Shown: positions 1-11,041 of the stretch, piece by piece | Numbering within the stretch: the stretch's first letter is position 1 | Layout: each line of letters begins with the position of its first letter | Assembly (NCBI GenBank): GCA_019828595.1 | Contig: JAHQRK010000027.1 | Coordinates: forward strand, 372,001 to 436,000 | DNA from: Aphanomyces cochlioides | Lineage: Eukaryota > Oomycota > Saprolegniomycetes > Saprolegniales > Verrucalvaceae | Reading direction: 5' to 3' | DNA length: 64,000 bases | Notes under the pieces: generated by a model | The model's database searches: none | What the model saw: only the letters and a program-made list of their open reading frames with translations | Told to the model about the DNA's origin: nothing | Position numbers and translations under genes: made by a program

Positions 1-1066
1 TCCTATTATCAACTTTTGCGTTGCTACGCATGAAAATCAGTTATTTAATAGCCAATGAAATTGAATTGCCTGCTCATACGCAGATTAGATCTCGGCGAAA
101 GACAGAGCCTCATATTCTTGATGTCCCACATCCCTGATCATTGTAATTTGCTCAATAAGCCACTTAAATTGAGCGTCTATAGAAAATCGTTTTTTCACAG
201 GTAACCTTGAACTTCGACCTCACAGTATCAATACTAGTAATTAATTTTACTACTATTGTATAATCACGATTTAAGCAAAGTCTCTATTAAGAATCAAGTG
301 TATATTCCCATCCTGATTTTTGAAAACGTATCCTTACACCTGTGAAAATCGATAGCACTAACTATCTTAAAAGTGTAATCATGTTGTGGGTAGAGAAGTC
401 TCTTTTCACTATTTTGAAAAATGCCTTGAATTACCATATCATAAAAATTTCCACACAGACCGACAAAAATCCGACACTGCCCGGTTCCGGATATAAATGC
501 TTTACGTACAGCAACTTGGCGTTAGTCTGTAAACTTTTTGAATGACTTGGATTGGTCGATGAAATTTTGATCAACTGCCTGCCTCACTTTTACTTTCCCA
601 TCTCGAGCTGAGTGGGTGGTGACACGATCCAAACTAGCAGTGCACTCCCAAGCGCAGAGGCACGAGCTCCATCCGCGCTGGCTAGTTCGTCTTCACCCAA
701 GATGCCTGAGCGTTCGATGATGCCACCGTGGACCCAATGGAACGGACGCACCAGTTGTTGACGGCGCCGCCATGTAGACAACCTCTCTAAGGGCTCACAA
801 AGCCGCCGTCTGGGGACGTCAACGCCCAATGTTTACGAGCCAACCATGAGTTTTGATTTTCAAACATTTGTACATGAATTCTCTTGACAAGCTTATTGTC
901 TTCAACGCGCTATCTCGTATTGTCGCGTTCGCTGCTTGTCCGTCTCGTCTGTCGCGCTCTCTGGTTGTCCGTCTCATTGCACCGCTGCTTGTCCGTTGAG
1001 TTCTGCCAATGCTTGTCCGTCTCGTCTCGTTGCGCCACCGCATGTCCGTCTCGTCGGTCGCACCCG
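1..1066. other. Intergenic, no supported gene
   Basis: AT-rich sequence to about 580, then mixed composition. Short ORFs here overlap each other on both strands and none resembles a known family. About 930-1085 holds an irregular run of a short unit close to TTGTCCGTCTCGT, which produces several spurious overlapping ORFs with Arg/Ser-rich or Cys-rich translations. Confidence 0.5.
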
Positions 1067-1865
1067 TTACTTATCCACGTCTCGTTTTCCGGGTGATGTG
1101 GAAGGAGAGCAATGGATGGTGGCGATTGCATAGCCAGAGCACTTGCAAGCGCTGTGAGTGGGCATGTCCAATGCGAATTTTCGGGATATAGAGTCTTGGT
1201 CTTCAGATGTTTTCATGCCTTGGAAGCGAATGAATAGAAGATTGTCCAGGACCAATATAAGGAATTTTTTTTCAAGCATCACCAAATCTGACGCACGGCC
1301 AAACAAATACCAAAGAAGCACCAAGAGCACTGCATCTTGGTAGTAGTCAGCGAGACCAGCGGTAGAATATGGATAACTCAGCAACGTGGAGAGGACTGTT
1401 TTGGTACGTGGAGTCGCTCGCTTGCTTAACTGTCTTTCTGCCTGGTTGAGAGCCAGTGTATATCTCTAGAATTCGTTCCTTCGCGAGAATGGTGCTGCCA
1501 ACAAGTCCTGTAAATTGGGTGTAGCGGACTAGCAACCACAGTTTGGTCTGCCTAAAGTATTGACCAGCAGTATTTCGACGCAAAACTCTTCCATCTTTTG
1601 TTTGCAGATTGGCAAGGTATACACCAAAGGGATCCATTTGTGTGGTCAATGTTTTCCCAGAGGCTTCGCCTCGCAAAGCCGCGTCTACCACAGACATCTC
1701 GACACTTTCCTCCTTGAGAAATCGCTTGAACACATTGACGCTACACTGTCTAGCTTTTTCGAGTTCTCCGGCCGCAAGTCGTTCAGACTCTTGACTCGTC
1801 GCGAAAGACTGTACCAATATGCGAGTCGATACTACCATTTGGGATCCACTTGTATTTATTGTCAT
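1067..1865 (-). pseudogene. Decayed tyrosine recombinase (Crypton/DIRS-like), 5' part only
   Basis: Two adjoining minus-strand frames (1865-1347 and 1384-1067) together read like the N-terminal and early catalytic part of the tyrosine-recombinase-like proteins that are repeated in oomycete genomes. Visible landmarks are FGVYLANLQTKDGRVLRRNT, then QYFRQTKLWLLVRY, and in the second frame LADYYQDAVLLVLLWYLFGR followed by ASDL, where the Arg fits the first catalytic arginine (box I). The two parts are in different frames, so at least one indel lies near 1350-1384. The HxxR box and the catalytic Tyr are missing: the reading decays into the repeat run near 1067. The family call rests on remembered similarity, not a search. 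It is a relic with no expected function. Confidence 0.6.
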
Positions 1866-2369
1866 ATTTTAATCGATTGGATCAAATAATTTCTAATTTT
1901 AATGTTGGAATTGTGGAGAATATGAAGTAAAATTTGAGTCTTCTGAATGTTACTATTATCATATCCATATTTTTTCTTTGATTAAATTATTTTTATTGGT
2001 CAATCATGTATTAATATATTTTCAGAAATAAATATTATTGGACACAATAAGAGTAGAATATTTTCATTGGATGAAAACATCAATACAGATTTTTAGTGTT
2101 GTTACCAAATCCTTCCAGAAATAAATTTACTACTGCGAAGTATTCAATCTCTCTAATAGAGTCAACTTTCTATCTGTGATAGACATTTTCCTCTAAAAAC
2201 TAATTATCCTGTGGAAATACATAAGTCGAGATTCGGATCTTAAGTCGTGATCAGATTGACTTAGCGGGCCTTTAAGTCGAACTCTGTATTGACTTAGTAC
2301 AACTAGGAACTTTCCTAATCTCAAGACTAGATTGTCCGAAAATTGACATTTTCTAAATAGGACTTTGCT
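1866..2369. other. AT-rich spacer, nothing seen
   Basis: Strongly AT-rich sequence with no coding frame on either strand. Several stretches (for example near 2020-2170) have the look of decayed transposon ends, but no paired terminal repeats could be assigned. Confidence 0.4.
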
Positions 2370-2563
2370 TAAGTCAAAGTCAATATTGGGTTAACACACG
2401 AAGAGTTCACCATCGTAAACTCTCTAATATTGGGTTAACCCGAAAACTCTCTATTAGAGAGTTAAGTCAATATTGGGTTAAGAGTTTTCGGGTTAACCCA
2501 ATATTGACTTTGACTTAGAGAGTTTTCGGGTTAACCCAATATTAGAGAGTTTACGATGGTGTG
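2370..2563. repeat. Nested inverted-repeat block
   Basis: A perfect 45-bp inverted repeat has arms at 2408-2452 and 2517-2561. Inside it, AAGTCAATATTGGGTTAA (2463-2480) pairs with its complement ending near 2513. A related arm at 2370-2394 pairs with 2490-2516. The same building block (TTAACCCAATATTGACTT and its complement) is thus used several times in both orientations. The block lies about 190 bp upstream of the ORF at 2749 and may be the terminal region of that transposon, but no matching copy was found on the far side (near 5.0 kb). Confidence 0.75.
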
Positions 2564-2748
2564 TTATTTCATATTGTTGTGTTTATTCGAAACTGGAGTG
2601 GTATGCCGAATGAATTGACGGAAGGAAATCGACAGATGAATCGCCAGAAGATTTTGACCAATCAAATTCGTATAAAATCAAAATTTTTGACCAATCATCG
2701 CACATAAAATTATCACACTGTCTCATCATTCACCACCTCAACTTTGCC

Positions 2749-3747
2749 ATGGACGGAGTGGAGGCTGCCACACCATCGTCATACCGTCACGGCTACGCAA
2801 CACGCTCATCGCCTGCTCCATCACCTTCAGTATCTCCTGTAATCGACCCAACTCTCTTTCGCCTTCGTGCTGATATCCATGTCAAGGACACAGTTTGCGG
2901 GAGGGATAGCAAAGGAAAGCGATTACCACAGCAAGTGTTCGAAGGAGCGAATTGGCCCTCTCTGAAAAACAGCATTTTCCAGCATTGTCTACCCCACATT
3001 CAAAGAAAAGCAACCCCTGATGGCGAACCAAGAGTCTGGGTAGTCAACACAGAGACTACGACCGTTGAGGACTTCGATTCGTTTGTGTCGATCAAGATGG
3101 GTCGATACTTTTTTAAGCCAGCTAGCACCGCTCAAGCCCACAGATATATCGTCGAACATCAATCAAGCACATTTGTCATTGCTATCTTTAAGTGGGGAAA
3201 CCAAGTGAACACGGCGTCTGACTACCAACAATTCCAAGACCAATGCATTCGCCCACAAGAACAGGATCGTGCCGGAGCCGCAGCTGAAAGTATGCACAAT
3301 GCAATGGTTCAAACCTTGAAAGAGAAGTGGGGATCCACGTATACGTCCTACGAAAGCAACTGGAGAATGTGGGCATCAAGCATTCTAAAAACACCCAGTC
3401 ATCAACACGAGTCGCATGTGTCCAATCCACCACCTCTGCAGATGCTACACTTGTTTGTCCCAGTTCCGAATATTGCACAAGTGCGAAACGAGAACATTCA
3501 ACAAAGCATGGCTGTCGCTTTGGACGTGGTGGACACTTGCTTGGAAGATTTTTGCTCTTTGAAACGCTTTATGGTTGACGTCGTTTCACGAATTGAAAGT
3601 GACATTATTGCTCTTAGAGCAAAGCGACGCACAATCCAAGGCTTTTTGCAAGAAATTACTCCAATTGCTCAGCGTACTGACCTGGTTAACTTACTTCACA
3701 CTATCCCAAACATAGAGGACGAAGAACATAATGAAGTTGAGGAATAA
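2749..3747 (+). CDS. Companion ORF of a two-gene DNA transposon, function unknown
   Basis: Intact 332-residue ORF starting at the first ATG after an AT-rich leader. The N-terminus is Ser/Pro-rich (about residues 8-32), followed by a mixed alpha/beta region and a C-terminal part likely to be helical or coiled (about residues 245-315), ending in an acidic tail. There is no signal peptide, membrane segment or recognisable catalytic motif. It converges tail-to-tail with a broken IS630/Tc1-type transposase, the two stops being only about 10 bp apart, so it is most simply the accessory gene of the same element. A host gene next to a transposon is the alternative. I do not recognise the family. It is intact while its neighbour has two nonsense codons. 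Confidence 0.55.
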   Translation: MDGVEAATPSSYRHGYATRSSPAPSPSVSPVIDPTLFRLRADIHVKDTVCGRDSKGKRLPQQVFEGANWPSLKNSIFQHCLPHIQRKATPDGEPRVWVVNTETTTVEDFDSFVSIKMGRYFFKPASTAQAHRYIVEHQSSTFVIAIFKWGNQVNTASDYQQFQDQCIRPQEQDRAGAAAESMHNAMVQTLKEKWGSTYTSYESNWRMWASSILKTPSHQHESHVSNPPPLQMLHLFVPVPNIAQVRNENIQQSMAVALDVVDTCLEDFCSLKRFMVDVVSRIESDIIALRAKRRTIQGFLQEITPIAQRTDLVNLLHTIPNIEDEEHNEVEE

Positions 3748-3757
3748 TCGAACAACT

Positions 3758-4978
3758 CTATTGCTCTGTCGAATTGTTCTTCTCGTCACAAGCGGTAAAC
3801 TCAAGAAGCGTATCATCGATATCGCCCGTCGTGTGAACTTCTTCGGCCAGTCGCTTCGAAGGATCAAATCGCCCTTGCTTTGTGTAGCCACAATGAACAA
3901 AAATTCGGGACATGTCGTATGACTTGAAAGTTTGCATGATGGTCATGACAAACAAAATCAAATCTCTCGTCTTGGATTCTCTGTAGTGTCGCTTGAAAGC
4001 TCGCTTGATCAAGCCAAATACGTAATCGATTGGATTGAAGAATGCACAGTAAGCTGGTAGAAAAATCGGTACTATGCCGCGACCACGCAGATAGTATACA
4101 ATATCGGGGTGGCAGTGGATGCTAGCTCCATCCAAAATCCACACTGAACCACGTCCTGGGTAAGGAATCACACTGTCAGCATGACGAGCACATCATTCAA
4201 CAAACTTCGAGCGGTCAAAAGTCCCCTCGGTATCAAACACTTCCACAATGCCAGAGACGTTCAGAAAGCACAACAAGGATATACGCGGTTTGCGCTGAAA
4301 TTCGCCCCGAAAGCAGAGTTTTTTACCCTTCATGGCGTATCCACGCTTCCGAAGCATTCCACGGGAGTCGAAACTGACCTCGTCCATGAATTGGATATTC
4401 AGGTGTGACCAATCTAGTGACGCAAGTTTGTCAAAATATCGTTGGATGTCGTGCTGCTTGATGTGCTTTGCGCGTCTTTCCAACACTTTCCAGGTTAGGC
4501 CATGCTTGTGGATCACATTCCAAACCCATGACAGAGAAATGTATCGATTGAATTGACGCTCGAAGGCTACCTTCGCTTCGTCTAAGAATGACATAGGGCT
4601 CTTCTCAAAGAAATGAACCAGCCACATTCGTTGAGCCATTGAAAACTTGCCTTCCCGCGTAGTTGACTTCCGCATGTAATCTCCCGTGTCTTCATACGTC
4701 TAAATCCACCCAGCAATAGTGGTGACGGATTTGTTGATAACCTTTGCAACATCAGTCCTTTTCATGCCGAGGTAGTAGTATGCATAGAGGGCGTGCATCA
4801 CAGTGTTCCTGGATGCATGCTGTCTGCCGACGACATCCACGATCATTTCGTATTGTCTGGGAGAAATGTCTTGAAATATGTATATAATACAAAACACAAG
4901 TATAATGATATCGATCGATCCATTGGGCAAATCACAGCACAAGTCCAAATTTGGTTTGAAAGGACAATACCAGAACAA
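3758..4978 (-). pseudogene. IS630/Tc1-mariner-type DDE transposase, two nonsense codons
   Basis: One continuous minus-strand frame of about 407 codons, broken only by a TAG at 4700-4702 and a TGA at 4193-4195. Part 1 carries a helix-turn-helix (LGMKRTDVAKVINKSVTTIA). Part 2 holds a second HTH-like region and the first catalytic Asp in IQFMDEVSFD. Part 3 holds the second in VWILDGASIH and the last in CAFFNPIDYVFGLIKRAF. The usual NPIE motif reads NPID here, so the triad is D-D-D. A likely start is the Met at 4846; the frame is open upstream of it into AT-rich sequence. The lesions imply this copy makes no full-length enzyme. It converges on the intact ORF at 2749-3747. Confidence 0.8.
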
Positions 4979-5118
4979 AATTACTTCTTACGAAGTATTT
5001 TTTTCCCATAACGTTTGTCCCATCGTGTCCATCAACCTGAGGCATTGCCCCGTTTGCCCCGCGATTGGGTCAAATGAAAGATGAACCCATTTGGAGAAAT
5101 CTTGTGGGTTGTCCATTC

Positions 5119-6655
5119 ATGTGGCGCATCCCATCGCTGGCTGCCCGCCGCTCCTTCAGCTCGAAGAAGCCTGCGTTCGTTTTCAACTCTGCTGCGGAGT
5201 ACTACAAGTATTTGAATGAGCATCATAGCCGTCTTCCGTGGGGATTCTCCGTTGGTAGCACGACATTCAAGTTTGTGCCACAAGAAGCTCCTCATCTCCC
5301 AGCGAAGATGACGTTGACGCTGATCAAGCCACACAAACCCACGCCGCTCTTTGGAGCTGTCTTCACTCAAAACGCATGTCCGGGTGCGCCGATCAAGGTT
5401 GGCCGCAAGCGTTTGTCTGAAGATACGCTTGGCGCCATCATTGTCAACAACAAGATTTCCAACGTGTGTGCCAATGGCGGTGGTGTCGCTGATGCCCAAG
5501 AAGTATGTGATGCTATTGCTCATCACTTGGATCTTCGAGGAAGTCAAATTCTTCCCAGCAGTACTGGCGTGATCGGCTGGCGATTGCCCGTCGACCCTAT
5601 CATCAACGCTTTGCCAAGTCTTGTGGAGAGCTTGCAAGATGAATCCATTCTTCCTGCTGCATCTGGTATCATGACCACTGGTGAGATAATGGCTACTGCT
5701 TTATTTGACTCTTCGATAGATTTGTACCCAAAGATTCGCTCAGTGGACGTTTGTGGTGGCCGCATTGTTGGTATTGCCAAGGGAGCTGGCATGATCGAAC
5801 CCAACATGGCGACGATGTTGTCGTATATCTTGACTGGTACGAGGAAGCATGAGCTGCAATGCCTCATCTTGACTAGATCTCTCCGTGCCGCGCGAAACTT
5901 TGCGCCAGCTTTTGGCAGAAGTTGTGGAAGAAACGTACAACTCGATGAGTGTTGACACGGACGAAAGCACTTCCGACACACTTGCAATCATCTCGTCCGA
6001 TCAAATCCCATTTGACATGAGTCAACTGGAGCAATTCCGCGCTGCACTGTACGAAGTGTGCTCTGGTCTCTGTGAAGACATTGTGCGTAATGGGGAAGGC
6101 GCACACCACGTCATGCGAGTCAAAGTCAAAGGCGCCGAAAGCCATGCCCAAGCCAAAGGCATTGGCAAATCCATCGTCAACTCCCCGTTGCTCAAGTGTG
6201 CAGTCGCTGGCAACGATCCAAACGTCGGGCGATTGGTCATGGCGGTAGGAAATGACACTGACAATTGTTTGACGATCCGTTTACAGGTTGGTAAATACAT
6301 GGGCAAGCACCACAAGGGCGTCAATGTGAGCGAAACCATGACGATTAGCATGGGCGGCTTGCGCATCTTTGAATTTGGCGAGTTTACGTTGAATGGGTAG
6401 GCATTATCAAAGCCATTTCTATCATGCTGACAAATTTGCAGTGATGTCGAGAAAGAATTGGTCGCTCACATGAAGAAAGCACAATTGACCGAGACAACCC
6501 GTGGCGGTGTCGATCACACATCTCGTGACTACCCACCCCACGATCAAATGGTCGAAATCGAAGTAGATCTCGGTCTTGGCACGGCGTCCGCTCAAGTGTT
6601 GGGCATCGACTTGACCCACGAATACGTCGCAATTAATGCCGACTACCGGTCGTAG
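5119..6655 (+). CDS. argJ: Arginine biosynthesis protein ArgJ (ornithine acetyltransferase / N-acetylglutamate synthase), mitochondrial
   Basis: Exons 5119-5836, 5877-6396 and 6442-6655 (introns 40 and 45 nt) give 483 residues. ArgJ moves the acetyl group from N-acetylornithine to glutamate in the cyclic arginine pathway. The threonine-centred motif STGVIG lies near residue 155. The self-cleavage region reads [15 protein letters not shown]; in the family the chain is cut before the Thr of MATML to give alpha and beta subunits. The chosen Met (19 codons into a longer open frame) begins [15 protein letters not shown], a typical amphipathic mitochondrial presequence. Intron 1 falls right after the conserved SYILTD segment. 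Length and motifs match the family throughout, with no lesion seen. The ORF abuts a transposon remnant about 100 bp upstream, so its promoter must lie in or close to that remnant. Confidence 0.93.
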
Positions 6656-7647
6656 GACGAAGCTTAGCTATCTCTCAGTAAGAGATAACGTGGTTTTCAG
6701 CCTTTAGAGGTAAACGGTAAAGACCTCTTCCTTCAAACCTTGCAGAGCGACAATGTTCACTGTCCGACTTGAATTCCATGGATTCCATTTCAAACATTGA
6801 CCTCTTGATGAATTCGATGTCATGCAGCGCTATGAGTAAGGAGTTACCGTGGGCTGATTACAACTCGTTTGCATGAAAGTCCACGCGCCAGAGCAGGCCT
6901 CGGCAAACTTGCTAACTCGGTGATTCACATGGAAATGCTATTACCTCTCGAATTGTCATTGCCAAGCGCCACAGCGGGTGTGACTCCGGCGTCAACTGTG
7001 CTCGTTGAAAAAAGTACGAAAAAGGAATACTGCTTTGACGTTATACTAGGGTGAGGCCAGGGCTACGCCCCTGGGTGGAGCGTTTTGCTTTGGAAATAAC
7101 AAAGATTTGCTCACACACATGAAACGTTTGAAGCCATACTATGAATTTTGAATTTGATTCAGGCCCAGTTCGAAGTAAAAAAATAAGTTAACGCCGAGCA
7201 TACTGATTGGCTACTGTTGACTGACGAATATTATTTTTCGTCAGGAGATAAATCATGTCCTGACCAAAAAACCGTCGACTCGTACCGAAAGAAAAATAAA
7301 TTATCCAATCAGAGATCATATTATTTTGAAACTAAGGAGACGGCATTTACTTCGCACTCCTTATTCACTTCTTTCTTATTTTACTTCGAATGGCCTCAAT
7401 AGTTTCCCTGTTTTGTTGTGCAAAAATGCCAGTTCTTGCACAGATAACACGAACGACTTATCAGTGATAATACAGACGCTCGAGGTACCCAGTCCTATTC
7501 ACAGCGCATTTGACGGCAAGACAATGATGACCATGCGCTTAGATGATGCTCAAGGCGACTATGCGCTTAGATGATGCTCAAGGAGACTACCAACATGTCG
7601 GGGACATAGTATATCTAGATGGAGAAAGGCGAACCTTAGATGGTAAT
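6656..7647. other. Intergenic, no supported gene
   Basis: No coherent coding frame was found on either strand. The stretch holds short AT-rich segments and a small tandem repeat annotated separately. It separates argJ from a Helitron fragment. Confidence 0.45.
7534..7584. repeat. Tandem duplication, 28-bp period
   Basis: The segment beginning ATGCGCTTAGATGATGCTCA occurs at 7534 and again at 7562, with one base different just after it. Two units only. Confidence 0.85.
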
Positions 7648-9006
7648 CTACGGTTGTGTCCAATGTGAGCGTGGCATGTGGTGGGTGGAGGTTCTACTGG
7701 CTTGTTCTTCGTCCGCAGGCAACAGTGGTCCAATTAAATGATGCAAAGCGCCTTGGATTGTATAAGATCTCGGCCCACCGTTGCCGTGAATAATTTCTTT
7801 GGTACCAATAGATGTAAAGGCAAAGAGGGCGTTGTACCGGCGAGTGTTATTGACAAACCCTCTGGTTTTGAGCAAAGCAATGTATTCGCGAAACTCGGGT
7901 GTGTCAGGCCAGGTAGCAACAGGCAGCACTCGAGAGCCTCCACCGCAGCAGTCCTTTTCTTCGCCTGGCCAAATCTTCGCTTCGCAATGGCGGCAAATCG
8001 AACGCTGCTCAATAGTATGAAGAGGCACCAATGATTCATCGAAGTCATCGAAACTGACGCGTGCACTGTTGTGATCGCTCTTCTTCTTCGGGCGACCCTT
8101 GGGTTTATTCCGGAGACTTAGTCCTTGCTCGCGAGGAGGTACATCAATCAAATCCACATCCACGTTTAGCGGAGGATCAGCATTTGCCAAGGCAAGTAAT
8201 TGATTGTCAGTGTTGCAATCCACATTTCCATCGGAAATATCTTCTTCCTTGGTTTCTTCTTCACCTCCTTCATTCATACGGTTAGGTTGTAGCGCAGCAT
8301 AGATCGTTCGATTGTCAACTCTGCGCTCGCGATCTTCTTGCTCCTGAGCTGCCAGAACCTTGAGATGATGGTCACTTTGAGTGTGAAAATGGATTCCGTC
8401 TTCTCCCTCCTTGGTTTCCTCTTCGTCGCTCTTATCCATGTCCGTATGGTGCAAAATGATGGCACCCCGTCCTTGATTCGCAACCTCAGTGTTGTGCTTT
8501 TTTTCGCGAGCACGTTTGTTGTATTCCGCCTTCTTGGATCTTTTCATAGCCACCTCTTCGTCGAGTTCATCCACGATAGCATGCCGTGTCTTTTCGCGAG
8601 CACGATTGTTGTACTCCGCCTTTAGGAGAGCTTGCCGTTTCTTTTCGCGAGCACGTTTGTTGTACTCCGCCTTCTTGGCCTCTCTCATAGCCGCCTCGTC
8701 GTTAATATTGCCCTGATTCAAGGCATCGTCATCCACAGCCCAGCCATTAGCTCCAGTTGATGTAGACTCTTGTTCGGTAGCATGCACTTCATTCCGCTCT
8801 GCTTGCTTCCCAGGTTCGGAGTTATCGATCGCATGTCCATGATTGTCATTGTCATGATTGCCATTGCCTTTGCCTTTCTTAGAGGCCGAGTAGTTGTTAT
8901 TTTCTACGCAGAAAACTGCGTCAGACAAATGTTCATACAAAAACATCAACACAAAAATGATAATGTGATTGGATCGTAAAAATACTGTGGATATGTGTCC
9001 CGCCAC
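7648..9006 (-). pseudogene. Helitron replicase-helicase N-terminal fragment
   Basis: A 452-codon open frame. Residues about 110-185 hold near-repeats of (K)AEYNKRAREKK, a basic repeat. The C-terminal third matches the Helitron-like N-terminal domain: a zinc-binding segment ICRHCEAKIWPGEEKDCCGG, then RRYNALFAFTSIG and the sequence leading to HHLIGPLLPADEEQ. In Helitrons this continues into the Rep (HUH) and Pif1-type helicase domains. Here the frame leaves the family right after LLPADEEQ and ends 20 codons later. No Rep or helicase sequence follows on the minus strand toward 7500, so this is a truncated fragment. The hydrophobic N-terminus from the ATG at 9006 is not a convincing signal peptide. 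It may be transcribed but cannot transpose. Confidence 0.75.
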
Positions 9007-9289
9007 TTAAGCTTAACATAATGTGGTTTGCCAGAAAATACTACTCATTTCTTTCATAAATCGTACAGAGTTCGCGGTATTTATTAAACATCACTTTGTT
9101 TAATATCGCGTATTGAACTCGTACATCCAATGAGTTGAAACTTTGATACTGGGTAATACACCTGCTAAGTATCATGAAACACCCCTGAAGTGTTTCAATC
9201 TACTCGCCGTAGGCCCACTATCAACAGTGGTACTCCGTAAAAAAAATAGCACCACATTGTCGCACTCAAAAATATTCCCAACTATGAAA
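9007..9289. other. AT-rich spacer, nothing seen
   Basis: No supported coding frame. It includes a short palindromic stretch near 9083-9107 (ATTAAACATCACTTTGTTTAAT). Confidence 0.35.
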
Positions 9290-10617
9290 CCACTCGAGGC
9301 GCATACCTTGACGCTGCTGCTCGCTGCGTTTCGGCTTCTCATGAAAACGTCATCCACAAGCGTTTGGTGGATGACACCCAGCGCCGAACATTGAGCATCC
9401 ATGCGGATTCTGATTTGGTGCCTGAGAGTTTGACCGACGCATGTCCAGACTACGTGGAGACTAGGGTTCGGAAGTATACGAGTATAGTTTGATTCATTAT
9501 ACACGCTATACATATTATACCATGTATAGTGGACGTATATTATACGATGCATTGCATTCCATGTTGATCTATTCTGAACCTGGACTGCACACTTAAAAAA
9601 GAAAATCCAAGACGTCGTCCACAACACTTTTTAGATGACTTATTGTCGTAGCAGTTGACTTTCTTTTATACATTGTGATTGGTGTAAATCGACTAGTCTC
9701 TCATGCCCATTTTACTTTCTTCGTCACCAGTTCGTCTTAATGCTAGAGGGGGGTTCTGCTCCAAGCCCACAGCTTCACCATCCTAGACTTTGGTGCCACT
9801 GGAGCAAACTCCACACAAGGGAAAGGCCATTGCACTGTGTCAAAGTTGCCCTTGCTGTGCAAGAATACTAAGCTATTTCTGGTAAATATTGTGGCTACAA
9901 ACTCATTGGTGTGAAGCTCGGTGCTACCTCAGCGCGACTTATTTGCCACTACAATAAGGTGGCGAGATGTACACTGACGACACGAGAACGACCAGCTCTT
10001 GTTTAAGGAAGTGCAAGTCGATCCTTGCGGGATCCATCGGAGCCGCGGTGGTTAAACGACTCCTCAAAGCAACGCATGCACAGTGTATACTAAATAATGG
10101 TATACAAATTATACGTGTATAAAGATGTATCTATACACGTATAGGTATAAGACGAACCCTAGTGGAGACGCTCAAGGTATCACATGAGATGAAAGTCGTG
10201 ACTGAGTTGGATGGCTCGTAGGCATTTAACGCTGTTATGGATGAAGCAGGCATTGCATTTGCCAAGGCATTAGACTCAGAGACAACTGAAGAGTTTCAAC
10301 TTCTACGCTATCGAAAGAAAATGGCGTGTAGTGACTTTGCTTCCCAAACTCTATGGCAACAAGCTGGAAGGAAACGCTATTACGATCGACGTTAAAAAAA
10401 GATGTCTGTTGGTTCCAAGGTTTCGCAAAGGAAGTTGGCGGGGTTGTGCCTGTTCGAGTTCGTCAGAAGACGAATAATTCCAGGGCAGTGAAGAAGCAAG
10501 TCTCATCGACTTTGTGCACGTTTTTACTATCGTACATCACACGGCAATCAATACTGACTGATTATGAAAACTTTGTTGCAGCTGGCTGTGAACGAATTCT
10601 GGTTCCTTTCGAGCGAT
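9290..10617 (+). pseudogene. Unidentified relic gene, split by a MITE and cut by an LTR
   Basis: If the 700-bp element at 9462-10161 and one copy of its 8-bp target duplication are set aside, the flanks join in one frame. Upstream it reads NYETTRGAYLDAAARCVSAS and later SLTDACPDYVE. Downstream it reads VSHEMKVVTELDGS, a TAG, then FNAVMDEAGIAFAKALDSET and LLRYRKKMACSDFASQTLWQ. The composition looks protein-like and the frame is kept across the insertion, which supports a former gene, possibly an oomycete-specific repeated family. I cannot name it. It has an in-frame TAG, further stops after about 10395, and ends where the LTR begins at 10618. The relic on the other side of the retrotransposon (after 21417) could not be linked to it with confidence. 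Confidence 0.45.
9462..10161. mobile_element. Non-autonomous hAT-type element (MITE), 700 bp, with 8-bp target duplication
   Basis: It begins TAGGGTTCG and ends with the complement CGAACCCTA. GTGGAGAC flanks it at 9454-9461 and again at 10162-10169. An 8-bp duplication with short terminal inverted repeats is the hallmark of the hAT superfamily. The termini stay AT/TATAC-rich and only roughly complementary beyond the first 9 bp. There is no transposase frame inside; about 9900-10080 has faint traces of a helix-turn-helix-like translation with stops. The same 9-bp terminus occurs at 43993-44001. Confidence 0.85.
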
Positions 10618-10882
10618 TGTGACGGTCGCGGGGATAGCGATGACGCACAAAAAGAATCGAAGGTCCAGACGTTTGGACTTCACAGGAACCGAATATCCTC
10701 GACTTTAGTCAAGGACTCTGCACCAGGATCGGAAGGGGAAGGAGACTAACAACGGTGGTGTAGATTAACCGAGTTAGGAGTAGTCGAGCAGAATGAGAAG
10801 TGAGATACATAGCTATCTAAGAATCTAAACATCTAATATGGAAGGAGCGTGAGTTCGAGGACGCTTAGGTCGAATCGAACTA
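10618..10882 (-). repeat. 3' LTR (left copy)
   Basis: A 265-bp repeat identical to 21153-21417 except for three transitions (near positions 10621, 10692 and 10711). On the plus strand it starts TGTGACGG and ends CGAACTA. It lies downstream of integrase in the element's own orientation. Confidence 0.95.
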
Positions 10883-11041
10883 TTGTCCTGGACACATAAC
10901 AACGCACACCTAATACAAATTAAATTTTCAAACTTTTGTCTAGAAGTTAGTATTGCGATTCATGTAATATTATTAATGTAAAAGTTGTTCCTCTGAATCT
11001 CAGCTTTCAATAGCTGCCTCCATTTGCAAATCCGCAAAGAA

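Noticed and set aside
2127..4999. TTACTnnnnnCGAAGTATT-like sequence at both sides of the first transposon as terminal repeats
   Set aside because: The two copies are in direct and not inverted orientation and only roughly alike, so the element ends remain unknown.
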